From positions 1 through 64,000 of the forward strand of contig JAZLJL010000098.1 of the NCBI GenBank assembly GCA_045617845.1: a stretch of DNA of 64,000 bases, written 5' to 3'. The notes below the pieces were generated by a model. It saw only the letters and a program-made list of their open reading frames with translations, searched no databases and was not told where the DNA came from. Made by a program: the position numbers and the translations under genes. Below are positions 16,520-25,525 of this stretch, one piece after another. Source of the stretch: UBA1181 sp045617845 (GTDB lineage Bacteria > Bacteroidota > Bacteroidia > Bacteroidales > Paludibacteraceae). Each line of letters starts with the position of its first letter. Position 1 is the first letter of the stretch.

Positions 16520-17101
16520 ATGTCAGGTACTATTTCTAAAGACGATGTTATTCAAATCTTGTATTTTATCGTAGGTCTTGTAGCTATGATCATTTCCTCG
16601 TCAATAATGAATGTTTCGTTTATTAGCATCCTTACCGTTGTGGGAGTCCCTTTTGTTGTCGCCTTGGCATTAACTTTTATTTTTTATGATAAAAAACACA
16701 TAGATACAACTTTTTACGAACAAACTTATAATAAATTTAATCCGGAACAGAGATTAGCTTTAGCTGTGGCAAATTATGCGAATCGTCATAGTTTCGTTAT
16801 GAAAATCTTACATTTTATATTCCATTTCTTCTCCTCCGGAATGATTATTCTATGTCTAATTTTAACGTTGAACTATTTCGAAGCGGGTGATAAAGAGATG
16901 CTTCGTTGTGAGATTGTCTCTTTAAATAAAACGAATGTTGTGTTCTTGTATGATGGCGAAGAGTATAATTTCGCGAAATACCATCGAGCGATTTCTTTGT
17001 ATGACACCTATTGTGAAATCGATGTGAGAAAAGGATTCTTGGATTTTTATGTCTTGGATGAAGCCTTGTTGGAAAGTACTAATCGTTCCTGGAATGAATG
17101 A
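16520..17101 (+). CDS. Small membrane protein of unknown function
   Basis: From ATG 16520 the product is 193 residues; the open frame extends upstream to 16460, but the promoter match at 16480-16511 argues against that start. Three hydrophobic segments are visible: ILYFIVGLVAMIISSSIM, SILTVVGVPFVVALALTFIF and ILHFIFHFFSSGMIILCLIL. A short soluble stretch (YEQTYNKFNPEQRLALAVANY) lies between the second and third. The C-terminal 65 residues are soluble and predicted beta-rich (LRCEIVSLNKTNVVFLYDGEEYNFAKYH). I do not recognise the family. The AT-rich codon use (TTT, ATT, AAA) differs from the UPF0339 gene next to it. Convergent with the C25 peptidase operon. Confidence 0.6.
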   Translation: MSGTISKDDVIQILYFIVGLVAMIISSSIMNVSFISILTVVGVPFVVALALTFIFYDKKHIDTTFYEQTYNKFNPEQRLALAVANYANRHSFVMKILHFIFHFFSSGMIILCLILTLNYFEAGDKEMLRCEIVSLNKTNVVFLYDGEEYNFAKYHRAISLYDTYCEIDVRKGFLDFYVLDEALLESTNRSWNE

Positions 17102-17247
17102 GCCTTTATTGATTGGATGTCTTGTTTTATAACGTTACACATTTGATATTTGTCGACGGCAACGTGTGTTTGGATAAGCCGACTATTGCTGTTTTATTAC
17201 ATATGTTCCTCTTAATGTAGTGTTGGCATATTCGTGTTGTCATACGT

Positions 17248-17283
17248 AAAAACAAAGGTTATGGCTTTCGACCATAACCTTTG
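17248..17283 (-). terminator. Rho-independent terminator after the C25 peptidase gene
   Basis: CAAAGGTTATGG (17253-17264) and CCATAACCTTTG (17272-17283) pair perfectly over 12 bp around a 7-base loop. On the minus strand the stem is followed by TTTTT (17248-17252). Confidence 0.9.
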
Positions 17284-17307
17284 CCTTGTTCCGTCATTCC
17301 GAACTTG

Positions 17308-19968
17308 TTATTTCTTGATTACTTGTTTGGTGACAGATTTACTGTTTGTGATGATGTGTATGAAGTATACGCCAGCTTCCTTGCCGGTAAGGTTGATTTG
17401 GGCGTTTCCTCCGTGGTATGTTCCTTGGGAAAGGATGGCTCCGCTGACATTGGTGACGACAACACTTTTCCCACCTTCCTCGTTCCCGAATGATACGGTG
17501 ATGTTACCGTCGGTCGGGTTAGGGTAGAGGACGATTTGATTCTTCGCGTCTTGGTTGTCGTCCAATTCTGTTAAAGTACCCCATGATTCTCCGTCTATAT
17601 AGTCAGTTAGGTATTCTCCGTTATTGGTGACGAGACTATAATTGGCGAATTTCGGGGTTTCGTTTTCAAAGACTTTGTAGGAACAACTTCCGTCATAGAA
17701 TGACGCTTTGAATTGCGCTCCTTTATCCACTTTGAAACCATCTTTTAAGTGTATCGAGTTTTGTGCTTGTATATGGGTTTTGCCACCTTTGCATATTACA
17801 CTTCCTTTCGAGATGGAAGAGGTTACTTCTTGCCCTACATAGATGTCTTGTCCGGTTATTACAGTGGTATCCTTATTGAAAACCATGTTTTGGATATATT
17901 TGTCTGTTAGGCTAATATATGGGATGTGGTTTTTCCTTGTGATACATATAGTAGCCGGATAATCAATTCCCTTGAATATTACTTTATCAAGTCCTTTGAA
18001 GGATTTGAATTTAGTCATATCCATAGGATTCTCTGTGCTTGTCAGGGTGACAATGTATTGTGACGCATCCAATTCTACGACTATAGAGTCGTTGTGTTTG
18101 TGTATCGTCGGACTTATGCATTTGGGAATGGACGTGTACATGACCATACTTGGGTCTCCGAAATAATGGGTGGAGTAGAATGTGTGTTTCTTGTATTCAT
18201 ATCCGTCTTTTACGGTATCAGGCGGCATATTAGCTATTGAGATCTCCATGATGTCAGCCACGGATGAGGATATGTTTTCGTTGAGGTTTTGCATGATGCA
18301 TTGAGTTAAAATATTTGACGTATATACATATCCTACATTGGTGTTTCCTACTATGCCGACCGCTCCCCCTTGAGCGTTTGATAGGAACGATTCTGTCAAA
18401 CTGTATCCATTTTGAAAATCACTTATATAGCAAGCTCCACTGAATATGACAGGCAACAAGTCTGAGTTGGAAAGTGAATCAACGTCATATGTGCTATATA
18501 GTGGTGATTTCCACTGATTTGATTCACCGTGTCCTGTGTACAAGACGTATAGTTGCCCATCGTTGATGGCGTTACTTATATCCTTTGTTTCATGTTCCCA
18601 TGAAATGTTTTTATATTCAATGCTATTGCCATAAAAATCTGTTGTAGGGGTTATATCGCTGTCTTTAGTGTATATACGGTTGACGTTGATGCCCTTGTTC
18701 ATTTTGACATTTTCTCGTATTTTTTCCGATAGCGCTACCGCATTCATGCTCTCGATGCCGTCAGGAGTTTTATTAGAGGTTGATAAATCGCAAAATGTTG
18801 CTATATGCAAAGAATTTTGATAGAAGTCGTCTTTCACAGGTGGCTCGGATTCGTATTTTCGGATTTTTGTAAAAATACTTTCAATTTCTTCTTTTGTAGA
18901 TGATTTACTCGAGATCCTTCCGATTGTGAAAGTGGGTGTTGTGGAGCCGGTTTCTTTTGCTGAATACGATTTGTCTGTCCATATTTGATTTTTGTCGTAT
19001 CCTAGGGAATTATATCCTTCAACCGTTATTAGGTCGGCTGGAATTTGATAACTGTCGCCAACAATCAATAAATAATTAATGATTTGGTTCTTCTTGAATG
19101 CGTTGATCGAGTCTTTGACTTTATATTTAGTCCATTCGGGGTCGGATATGATGGTGCAACGGAATCCCATAGTAGTCTTCCATTCCGCGAATTTCTTGGT
19201 CGGTTCAACTAGTGATGGTATGGTGATGAATACATAATTCTGTCTGTTCTCGTTGCCCGTCATTGTCGCTCCTGGGAGATATTGAGGTTGTTGCCCTTCA
19301 TACAATTTTATGGAACTTTTGTTGCTGATCATCTCACTAACCATCTCCAATGTGTTAGATTCAATTTTAGGAAGCGAATTGTATTTGAACTGAATCCTAT
19401 AAGTAATTGATGTGTAACATCTTATCTTTTTTGTGACAGGATTTGTCTGTATAGGATATGTGTTCACATATAGTAAATTCGCTTCGTGGAATTCGTTAAA
19501 ACCATTGGAATTTACTGCCTTACTTGGATAAAATTTGTTTGTTTGGTATACTTCATTCCTTTCAACTTTATTGTTGGTTGTCTCGTCGTTTGGTATCTTT
19601 TCGTCTAAGAACGGAATGATATCCACATCGTCAAATTCAGTAAATTCAGAGTTTAATTCCTCTATTGTCGCATCCATGGATGGAACTAAAAATACGTCGC
19701 AATAATATGGGAGCATAGGTTCTCCCGGTGTTAATGTTTGAAGGGAATTCTCCATGGATAGGATGTCACCTTTATTTGTTTTGGTGATGGATGCTCCGTC
19801 GAAATGATAGGTGACGTCTATGTATGATTCGTTCTCATTTATTGTTTTATGGGCACTTGTCACTTGTTCTGTCGTGTTGCCTTCGCTGAAAGATAGGTAT
19901 TTCGTTTCGGCTTGGGTATGTAACGACAAACAGGTGAGGATGCTCAATAGTATTGCTCTATTTCGCAT
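17308..19968 (-). CDS. Secreted C25-family cysteine peptidase with T9SS sorting domain
   Basis: The 886-residue protein belongs to the gingipain-type (C25) peptidases. A signal peptide (MRNRAILLSILTCLSLHTQA) and a pro-domain of about 220 residues precede the catalytic domain (about 240-600), which shows NYVFITIPSL, NYLLIVGDS, the catalytic His in LYVLYTGHGE (H480) and the catalytic Cys in PVIFSGACY (C513). After beta-sandwich segments, one ending DGFKVDKGAQFKASF, residues 812-886 form a clear T9SS type A sorting domain (VLYPNPTDGNITVSF to VTKQVIKK). Substrate preference (Arg, Lys or other) cannot be read from sequence. It is second in an operon, 30 bases after the tail-fibre-like secreted protein gene, with a strong terminator behind it. 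Most likely roles are nutrient proteolysis or maturation of surface proteins. Confidence 0.92.
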   Translation of the reverse strand: MRNRAILLSILTCLSLHTQAETKYLSFSEGNTTEQVTSAHKTINENESYIDVTYHFDGASITKTNKGDILSMENSLQTLTPGEPMLPYYCDVFLVPSMDATIEELNSEFTEFDDVDIIPFLDEKIPNDETTNNKVERNEVYQTNKFYPSKAVNSNGFNEFHEANLLYVNTYPIQTNPVTKKIRCYTSITYRIQFKYNSLPKIESNTLEMVSEMISNKSSIKLYEGQQPQYLPGATMTGNENRQNYVFITIPSLVEPTKKFAEWKTTMGFRCTIISDPEWTKYKVKDSINAFKKNQIINYLLIVGDSYQIPADLITVEGYNSLGYDKNQIWTDKSYSAKETGSTTPTFTIGRISSKSSTKEEIESIFTKIRKYESEPPVKDDFYQNSLHIATFCDLSTSNKTPDGIESMNAVALSEKIRENVKMNKGINVNRIYTKDSDITPTTDFYGNSIEYKNISWEHETKDISNAINDGQLYVLYTGHGESNQWKSPLYSTYDVDSLSNSDLLPVIFSGACYISDFQNGYSLTESFLSNAQGGAVGIVGNTNVGYVYTSNILTQCIMQNLNENISSSVADIMEISIANMPPDTVKDGYEYKKHTFYSTHYFGDPSMVMYTSIPKCISPTIHKHNDSIVVELDASQYIVTLTSTENPMDMTKFKSFKGLDKVIFKGIDYPATICITRKNHIPYISLTDKYIQNMVFNKDTTVITGQDIYVGQEVTSSISKGSVICKGGKTHIQAQNSIHLKDGFKVDKGAQFKASFYDGSCSYKVFENETPKFANYSLVTNNGEYLTDYIDGESWGTLTELDDNQDAKNQIVLYPNPTDGNITVSFGNEEGGKSVVVTNVSGAILSQGTYHGGNAQINLTGKEAGVYFIHIITNSKSVTKQVIKK

Positions 19969-19998
19969 ATGCTTAATTTTATATGATTCTACTTTGGG

Positions 19999-20913
19999 TT
20001 ATTTCTCCATTGATTCTACTTTGGCCTTTAATGCTTCATTTTCCTTTTGCAATTGGATCATGTGCAATGTCAATTCCTCCACCTTTTCCAACAAGAGGTT
20101 GCTCATTTGTGATATGCTCATGCCGTTTTCCGAAATCTCCGCTGCTGATGGCACGCCAGGTAGGTGCTTGTTCTCCTTTACGTAGCTTTCGACCTCTTTC
20201 AATGACTTCAAATTGTAGTTGTCCTCGAACACGTAGTCGGCGGCGTTGTTTAGCTCCACGTTGATGTCCTTGGCGTTGATTTGTCCAGCGTTCAAGTTCT
20301 CAGAGGTTAACTTCGACACTTCGATTTCGTCGTGGCACAAAATCTTTCCGTCTACGATGACTTGTCCATTCTCGAAATAGAATTGGTTGGCTTTGAACTT
20401 CATCGGTGTATATCCGTTTATGCCACTGGATGCGAGTTGATTGTATGAATCCTGGTAAAATAGCTTAATTGTGCTTTGGTTGCTGGTGTTAAGATTTAGG
20501 AATGCATCATCGCTTAAATCAAATGTAACGTTTCCTTTTGCTCTTAATACGTCGGTGGATTTGCTTATGTCGAATGTTCCTAAGTCTCCGATGAATATCC
20601 CTTGGGTGAATTGGCTCTTGCCTGAGTTGAATTGATATATGGATGCGTTGATTTGAAGTGGCAAGAGTGTGTTTGCGGTACCTGTCTCCATCATGATGGC
20701 TGTTTTACCTGATGCCGATTCACCTTGGTTTATCTTCAGGTAGTTTACTCCGCCTGTCCCTATGTAAAAATCATTTTCCTGCAGGAAGAAGGAAGTCTTT
20801 CCTGTGAATCTCGATGTGCCATTTACTTCGATTGATTCAAATGATTCCGCATTCGCTGTTGTCAATGATAGAGTCATGCCCATTAATGCTGCTCCAAAAA
20901 GCTTTAAATCCAT
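19999..20913 (-). CDS. Secreted protein with S74/tail-fibre-like C-terminal domain
   Basis: The 304-residue product starts with a signal peptide (MDLKLFGAALMGMTLSLTTANA). Its middle is beta-rich and repetitive in feel (ESIEVNGTSRFTGK, QFTQGIFIGDLG, NGQVIVDGKILCHDEI). The last 80 residues match a module very common in Bacteroidetes secreted proteins: ADYVFEDNYNLKSLKEVE, KENKHLPGVPSA, ISENGMSISQMSNLLLEKVE, ending in a leucine-zipper-like coiled coil. The module resembles the intramolecular chaperone end of phage tail spikes (peptidase S74), which trimerises fibres; the self-cleaving Ser is not obvious. It is first in an operon with the C25 peptidase. It may be a surface fibre or adhesin processed by that peptidase; this is inference. 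Confidence 0.75.
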   Translation of the reverse strand: MDLKLFGAALMGMTLSLTTANAESFESIEVNGTSRFTGKTSFFLQENDFYIGTGGVNYLKINQGESASGKTAIMMETGTANTLLPLQINASIYQFNSGKSQFTQGIFIGDLGTFDISKSTDVLRAKGNVTFDLSDDAFLNLNTSNQSTIKLFYQDSYNQLASSGINGYTPMKFKANQFYFENGQVIVDGKILCHDEIEVSKLTSENLNAGQINAKDINVELNNAADYVFEDNYNLKSLKEVESYVKENKHLPGVPSAAEISENGMSISQMSNLLLEKVEELTLHMIQLQKENEALKAKVESMEK

Positions 20914-21271
20914 AATAATTAATTTAAAAAGTTAATGTATCTATTGTTTATAAATGTACTTTCTACATCTATCTGCCTATGAAAACGAACACAATCTAAA
21001 TGTTGAGGTCCCTTGTTTTTTGGTTTCTTCGGATTGCTGTCTTTGAGACGTTGATTGGAAATAATGGTTTTTATTTCTGATATTTTACTGCTTTCCCTCA
21101 ATTACCTTAACACTGAATCTTTTTAATAGATGTGGAATACTGGTTTCCATTATTTGATACAAAGTTGGATTTAATATTTTAGATGTTTTGTAGAATATTT
21201 CCCCAAACGACACTTTCCGATCATTTGTTTTAGTCTTTTTACGTGTTGTTTCTCTCTGTTTGAATTTGATT

Positions 21272-21610
21272 ATGATTATTGTCTTTGATTTTAAATATTA
21301 TTACGTGATGTTTATTGCTTTAAATATTGTGTATGATTTGTTTGGTTTGTTTAAAACAGGCTATTTTCAATTGCAAATACTATGCCAAAAATATAATATT
21401 ACTAAATATGTTTTGTGTTTATTGATGTATAGTAATATAATTATGTGTTTTTTTAGGGGACTGGTCTTAAAACTGTTTTCGGACAGCAATCTGTCTCATT
21501 TTTTGAAGATAAAATTCTTCAAGACGTTAACAGGTTATAGACCTAAGCTTTTGAAAATACAGTCGAAGATTTTTTTGTATAGTATATGGTGCATGACTTT
21601 TCCTTGTTGA
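21272..21610 (+). CDS. Doubtful small hydrophobic ORF
   Basis: From ATG 21272 the frame would give 112 residues rich in Ile, Phe, Tyr, Leu and Lys (for example YYYVMFIALNIVYDLFGLF). No family is recognised, and composition alone could produce it in AT-rich DNA. The only support is position: the stop at 21610 is followed within 6 bases by a hairpin terminator pointing the same way. Confidence 0.2.
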   Translation: MIIVFDFKYYYVMFIALNIVYDLFGLFKTGYFQLQILCQKYNITKYVLCLLMYSNIIMCFFRGLVLKLFSDSNLSHFLKIKFFKTLTGYRPKLLKIQSKIFLYSIWCMTFPC

Positions 21611-21615
21611 CATTG

Positions 21616-21653
21616 TATAATACCCGCCTTCTTATTGAAGCGGGTATTTTAAA
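21616..21653. terminator. Hairpin terminator in the gene-poor interval
   Basis: AATACCCGC (21619-21627) pairs perfectly with GCGGGTATT (21640-21648) around a 12-base loop. TTTTA follows on the plus strand; the minus-strand T content is weaker. Best read as a plus-strand terminator. Confidence 0.7.
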
Positions 21654-21666
21654 TATCATTTTATTA

Positions 21667-21945
21667 TTATTTTCTGGATAGATGGAATCCAAATCGCACC
21701 AATTCCCGTATTTTGTTGTATTCTATAACGGCGTTATATAGGTCATAATGTTTGAAATCGTGGGCTGCGGGTCTATATTCCATTCCGTCTCATTGCCAAT
21801 CAACCATGTAGCATAGTTTCCCATTTATTATTTTATAGGCAAATTTGTGTTTTGATGAGCAGATAGTAATTTCCCCGTAGACATTCCCAAAACAATAAGA
21901 GAGGTGAACAATTTCGTCCACCTCTCTTATACTGAGATTAAAAAT
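21667..21945 (-). pseudogene. Probable gene remnant with one in-frame stop
   Basis: Reading the minus strand in one frame gives about 50 residues (including KFAYKIINGKLCYMVDWQ), then TGA at 21790-21792, then 40 residues (MEYRPAAHDFKHYDLYNAV and further) to a TAA at 21667-21669. Both halves look protein-like and stay in the same frame, which suggests an old coding sequence broken by one nonsense change. No ATG lies ahead of the first half. Its upstream end overlaps the recQ terminator, so the first residues may be chance. Family unknown. Confidence 0.35.
21888..21930 (-). terminator. Rho-independent terminator after recQ
   Basis: ATAAGAGAGGTG (21895-21906) pairs perfectly with CACCTCTCTTAT (21919-21930), a 12-bp stem with a 12-base loop. 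On the minus strand TGTTTTG follows. Confidence 0.85.
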
Positions 21946-21956
21946 TCATTCATTAA

Positions 21957-24143
21957 TTAATTACCCATTTCGGAAATGAATTTGATTCTTACGAGTCTGA
22001 TTTCCTCTTCGGTATAATCATTTTCACCTAATTCTTTCAAAGCGTCGTCCACATCCTCGGATTCAGCCTCTTTGAAGTATTCAAAGACTTCGTCTATTCT
22101 GTCTTGGTCCATGATTTGTACAAGGAAATAATCGATGTTAATCTTTGTCCCGGAATTGACGATTGCTTCGATTTCATCCAATAACTCGTCGAAATCCAAT
22201 CCTTTCGATTCGGCGATGTCGTCCAATGCGATCTTTCTGTCGATTGCTTGGATGATTGATACCTTCAGTTTCGATTTGTTAGCTACGGAACGTACCCTCA
22301 AGTCCTCCGGACGTTCGATTTCGTTCTCTACCACATGTTTCTTGATGAGGGCTACGAACTCGTCACCGAATCGTTTCGCTTTCCCTGCGCCAACGCCTGG
22401 AATGTTTTGCAACTCCTCGATGGTGATAGGGTATGTGGTGGCCATAGCTTCCAAGGATGGATCTTGGAAAATCACGAATGGTGGTAATCCCAATTTTTTT
22501 GATAGATTCTTACGTAAATCTTTCAGCATGGAGAATAGGGCAGGATCCGCACAGCAAGAGACTCCGCCTTTCAGTTGGATGTCAACTTCCTCTTCTTCCT
22601 CCTCCTCTTCGCTGACGATTTCGAAAGATTTAGGTTTCTTCAAGAACGCTTTTCCTTCATGAGTCAACTTGAGGATGCCATAATTCTCGATGTCTTTGGT
22701 GATGTAACCGCATATCATCGCTTTTTGGATCACATTTTGCCAAGTTCTCTCACTCTCGTCCTTACCTTCGCCAAACGTGTCGATTTCCTCGTCATGGCCA
22801 TAGGATTTTACTTCTGACGTCTCATTACCCATGATGACGTCGATCACATGCTCCGTTTTAAACTTTTCATTCAACGCTAAGATCGTCTCCAAAACGGTAC
22901 ATAGCAACTCTTTCGCTTCCACTTGTTTTTTCGGATTTAAACAATTATCACAATTTCCACAATTATCTTCTACATAATCCTCACCGAAGTAATGTAACAA
23001 CACCTTTCTTCTACAAACGACTGATTCCGCGTATGCGGCGGTCTCCAGCAACAATTGTTTGCCGATTTCCTGTTCCGCGATTGGCTTTCCTTGCATGAAT
23101 TTCTCTAATTTCTGCAAGTCGCTGTTTGAATAGAAAGCGATACATTTCCCTTCACCTCCGTCTCTTCCCGCTCGTCCGGTCTCCTGATAATATCCTTCCA
23201 AACTCTTTGGTATGTCATAATGGATGACAAACCTTACGTCCGGTTTGTCGATTCCCATACCAAAGGCGATGGTAGCTACTATCACTTGAACTTTTTCCAT
23301 CAGGAAGCAGTCTTGATTGCCGGAACGTGTCGCGCTATCCATACCTGCGTGGTAGGCTAGGGCATTGATGCCGTTTACACGTAACGTTTCAGCTAATTCT
23401 TCCACTTTCTTACGGCTTAGGCAATAGATGATGCCAGACTTCCCTTCTTGGCCACGGATGAATTTGATGATTTCCTTGTCGATATCATCTTTTTTTGGCC
23501 TAACCTCATAATAGAGGTTAGCCCTGTTGAAGGATGATTTGAACACGGTCGCATCCATGATGCCGAGGCTTTTTTGGATGTCGTGCTGTACTTTCGGTGT
23601 GGCGGTCGCGGTCAATGCGATGACTGCGACTTTTTGTCCTATCTCATTGATTATCGGGCGTATTCTTCTATATTCGGGTCTGAAGTCATGTCCCCATTCC
23701 GAGATACAATGTGCCTCGTCTATGGCGAAGAACGAAATCTTTACCTGCCTGAGGAACTCCACGTTCTCTTCTTTTGTCAATGACTCCGGTGCAACATATA
23801 GTAACTTTGTCCTACCTGCGAGGATATCGTTTCTCACATTGTCAATCGCCGCCTTGTTTAGGGATGAGTTGATGAAATGTGCTATACCGTCCTCCTCGCT
23901 GAAATTCCTCATCGCATCTACCTGGTTTTTCATCAGGGCGATTAGCGGAGAAATCACAATTGCCGTGCCTTCCATCATTAATGATGGCAATTGATAGCAT
24001 AATGACTTTCCACCACCTGTCGGCATAAGGACGAATGTGTCCTTCCCAGCCAAAAGGTTGGTGATAATTGCCTCTTGGTTCCCCTTGAAGGAATCAAAGC
24101 CAAAATGCAATTTCAGTTGTTTTGCTAATTCATTGTCTTTCAT
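21957..24143 (-). CDS. recQ: ATP-dependent DNA helicase RecQ
   Basis: RecQ unwinds forked and duplex DNA 3' to 5' in recombination and replication repair. The 728-residue product has Walker A PTGGGKS (41-47), Walker B/DEAH box IDEAHCISEW (142-145 DEAH), TATATPKV, and the helicase motif VI QETGRAGRDG (320-329). The zinc-binding cysteines are C377, C395, C398 and C401. A winged-helix region and an HRDC domain (about 533-605) follow, then about 120 extra residues with a helical tail. An eight-Glu run (512-519) links the winged helix and HRDC domain. This is about 120 residues longer than E. coli RecQ, as in other Bacteroidales. It is last in the clpP-clpX-recQ order, 135 bases after clpX, and is closed by the terminator at 21888-21930. 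Confidence 0.97.
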   Translation of the reverse strand: MKDNELAKQLKLHFGFDSFKGNQEAIITNLLAGKDTFVLMPTGGGKSLCYQLPSLMMEGTAIVISPLIALMKNQVDAMRNFSEEDGIAHFINSSLNKAAIDNVRNDILAGRTKLLYVAPESLTKEENVEFLRQVKISFFAIDEAHCISEWGHDFRPEYRRIRPIINEIGQKVAVIALTATATPKVQHDIQKSLGIMDATVFKSSFNRANLYYEVRPKKDDIDKEIIKFIRGQEGKSGIIYCLSRKKVEELAETLRVNGINALAYHAGMDSATRSGNQDCFLMEKVQVIVATIAFGMGIDKPDVRFVIHYDIPKSLEGYYQETGRAGRDGGEGKCIAFYSNSDLQKLEKFMQGKPIAEQEIGKQLLLETAAYAESVVCRRKVLLHYFGEDYVEDNCGNCDNCLNPKKQVEAKELLCTVLETILALNEKFKTEHVIDVIMGNETSEVKSYGHDEEIDTFGEGKDESERTWQNVIQKAMICGYITKDIENYGILKLTHEGKAFLKKPKSFEIVSEEEEEEEEVDIQLKGGVSCCADPALFSMLKDLRKNLSKKLGLPPFVIFQDPSLEAMATTYPITIEELQNIPGVGAGKAKRFGDEFVALIKKHVVENEIERPEDLRVRSVANKSKLKVSIIQAIDRKIALDDIAESKGLDFDELLDEIEAIVNSGTKINIDYFLVQIMDQDRIDEVFEYFKEAESEDVDDALKELGENDYTEEEIRLVRIKFISEMGN

Positions 24144-24278
24144 ATTCGGAACACAATTAATCGTTATTTTCTACCCCTGGACATGTGACTGTCCCGCATA
24201 ACAGGGATGGCACGCAATTGTTGGCACAAATGTATATTACTGCAAGTAATTTCGCATCTTAAAAAATGCTAAAATATC

Positions 24279-25517
24279 TTATGCCACCCTTAATTTTTCC
24301 ATATTGGCGCTCTGGATTTTTGATTCAGCGTATGATTTGGTTATGCTGACCTCCTTTTTTCCAGAGGATGGGATCTCGAACATCACATCCAACATGATGG
24401 TCTCTACAATCGATCGTAGTCCACGTGCCCCGAGTTTGAACTCTACGGCGCAGTCCACGATATATTCCAAAACCTCCTCGTCAAATGTGAGCTTCACTTT
24501 ATCCATCTCAAACATTTTGACATATTGCTTGATGATGGAGTTCTTGGGTTCTGTCAGGATCGAACGCAACGCTTTGCGGTCCAATTGGTCCAAATGACAG
24601 AGTAATGGAAGTCGTCCGATGATTTCCGGAATAAGTCCGAACGATTTTAGGTCTTGCGGTGATACGTATTGGAGAATATTCTCCATGTCCACGACTCCTT
24701 GTTTCTTCGCTGCCGCATATCCCACGACCTTCGTGTTCAGCCTATGTGCGATCTTATGCTCGATTCCGTCGAATGCTCCACCGCATATGAACAATATGTT
24801 CTTCGTGTCGACTGGTATCATCTTCTGCTCCGGATGCTTGCGTCCTCCTTGCGGTGGAACGTTTACGATGGAGCCTTCCAATAATTTCAACAAGCCTTGC
24901 TGTACGCCTTCACCGCTCACGTCCCGTGTGATGGATGGATTGTCGCCTTTACGTGCGATCTTGTCAATCTCATCGATGAATACGATTCCTCTTTCCGCCG
25001 CCTTGACGTCGTAGTCGGACGCTTGCAATAGACGTGTTAATATGCTTTCGATGTCTTCGCCTACATATCCCGCTTCGGTCAAAACCGTAGCGTCTACTAT
25101 GGCGAATGGCACCTTTAGTAATTTCGCGATGGTCTTCGCAAGTAGGGTTTTTCCTGTTCCTGTCGCACCTACCATGATGATGTTGGACTTCTCGATTTCT
25201 ACACCATCGTTGTCTTCTGGCTGCATGAGCCTTTTGTAATGGTTGTATACCGCTACCGATAATGTTTTTTTCGCAACGTCTTGTCCAATGACGTATTGGT
25301 CGAGGAATTCCTTAATCTCCAATGGTTTAGGAAGATTTTTTGCATCAAATTCGGTTTCGCATCCGGAGTTTTTTCTGCTTGTTTCGACAATTTCATATGC
25401 CATTCTCACACATTCGTCGCATATGTTTACAGACGGACCTGTGATAAGCATGTTTACTTCCTTTTGCGACCTGCCACAAAAATTGCACTTATTTGTGCTT
25501 TTGGTGTTAGTTGCCAT
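24279..25517 (-). CDS. clpX: ClpX, ATP-dependent unfoldase of the ClpXP protease
   Basis: ClpX recognises tagged proteins, unfolds them and feeds them into ClpP. The 412-residue product has the N-terminal zinc finger (C11, C14, C33, C36), Walker A GATGTGKT (117-124), Walker B GIVFIDEIDK (177-186), GYVGEDIES and the pore RKH loop (226-228, GGRKHPE). The C-terminal small domain has the sensor 2 motif GARGLRS. All functional motifs are intact. It begins only 8 bases after clpP, so the two are co-transcribed and expressed in step. Confidence 0.98.
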   Translation of the reverse strand: MATNTKSTNKCNFCGRSQKEVNMLITGPSVNICDECVRMAYEIVETSRKNSGCETEFDAKNLPKPLEIKEFLDQYVIGQDVAKKTLSVAVYNHYKRLMQPEDNDGVEIEKSNIIMVGATGTGKTLLAKTIAKLLKVPFAIVDATVLTEAGYVGEDIESILTRLLQASDYDVKAAERGIVFIDEIDKIARKGDNPSITRDVSGEGVQQGLLKLLEGSIVNVPPQGGRKHPEQKMIPVDTKNILFICGGAFDGIEHKIAHRLNTKVVGYAAAKKQGVVDMENILQYVSPQDLKSFGLIPEIIGRLPLLCHLDQLDRKALRSILTEPKNSIIKQYVKMFEMDKVKLTFDEEVLEYIVDCAVEFKLGARGLRSIVETIMLDVMFEIPSSGKKEVSITKSYAESKIQSANMEKLRVA

Positions 25518-25525
25518 GCTTCCCC

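Larger units (their letters stand above)
20914..21956. other. AT-rich gene-poor interval
   Basis: The 1043 bases hold no confident gene. Seen: a doubtful 113-codon open frame at 21272-21610, a two-way hairpin terminator at 21616-21653, a minus-strand frame interrupted by one stop (21667-21945) that looks like a gene remnant, and the recQ terminator (21888-21930). The stretch 20930-21260 shows nothing recognisable. Base composition is markedly more AT-rich than the flanking genes. Confidence 0.6.

Noticed and set aside
20919..21101. A 60-codon minus-strand ORF upstream of the tail-fibre-like gene
   Set aside because: It is composition driven, with no recognisable motif and no clear promoter or terminator of its own.
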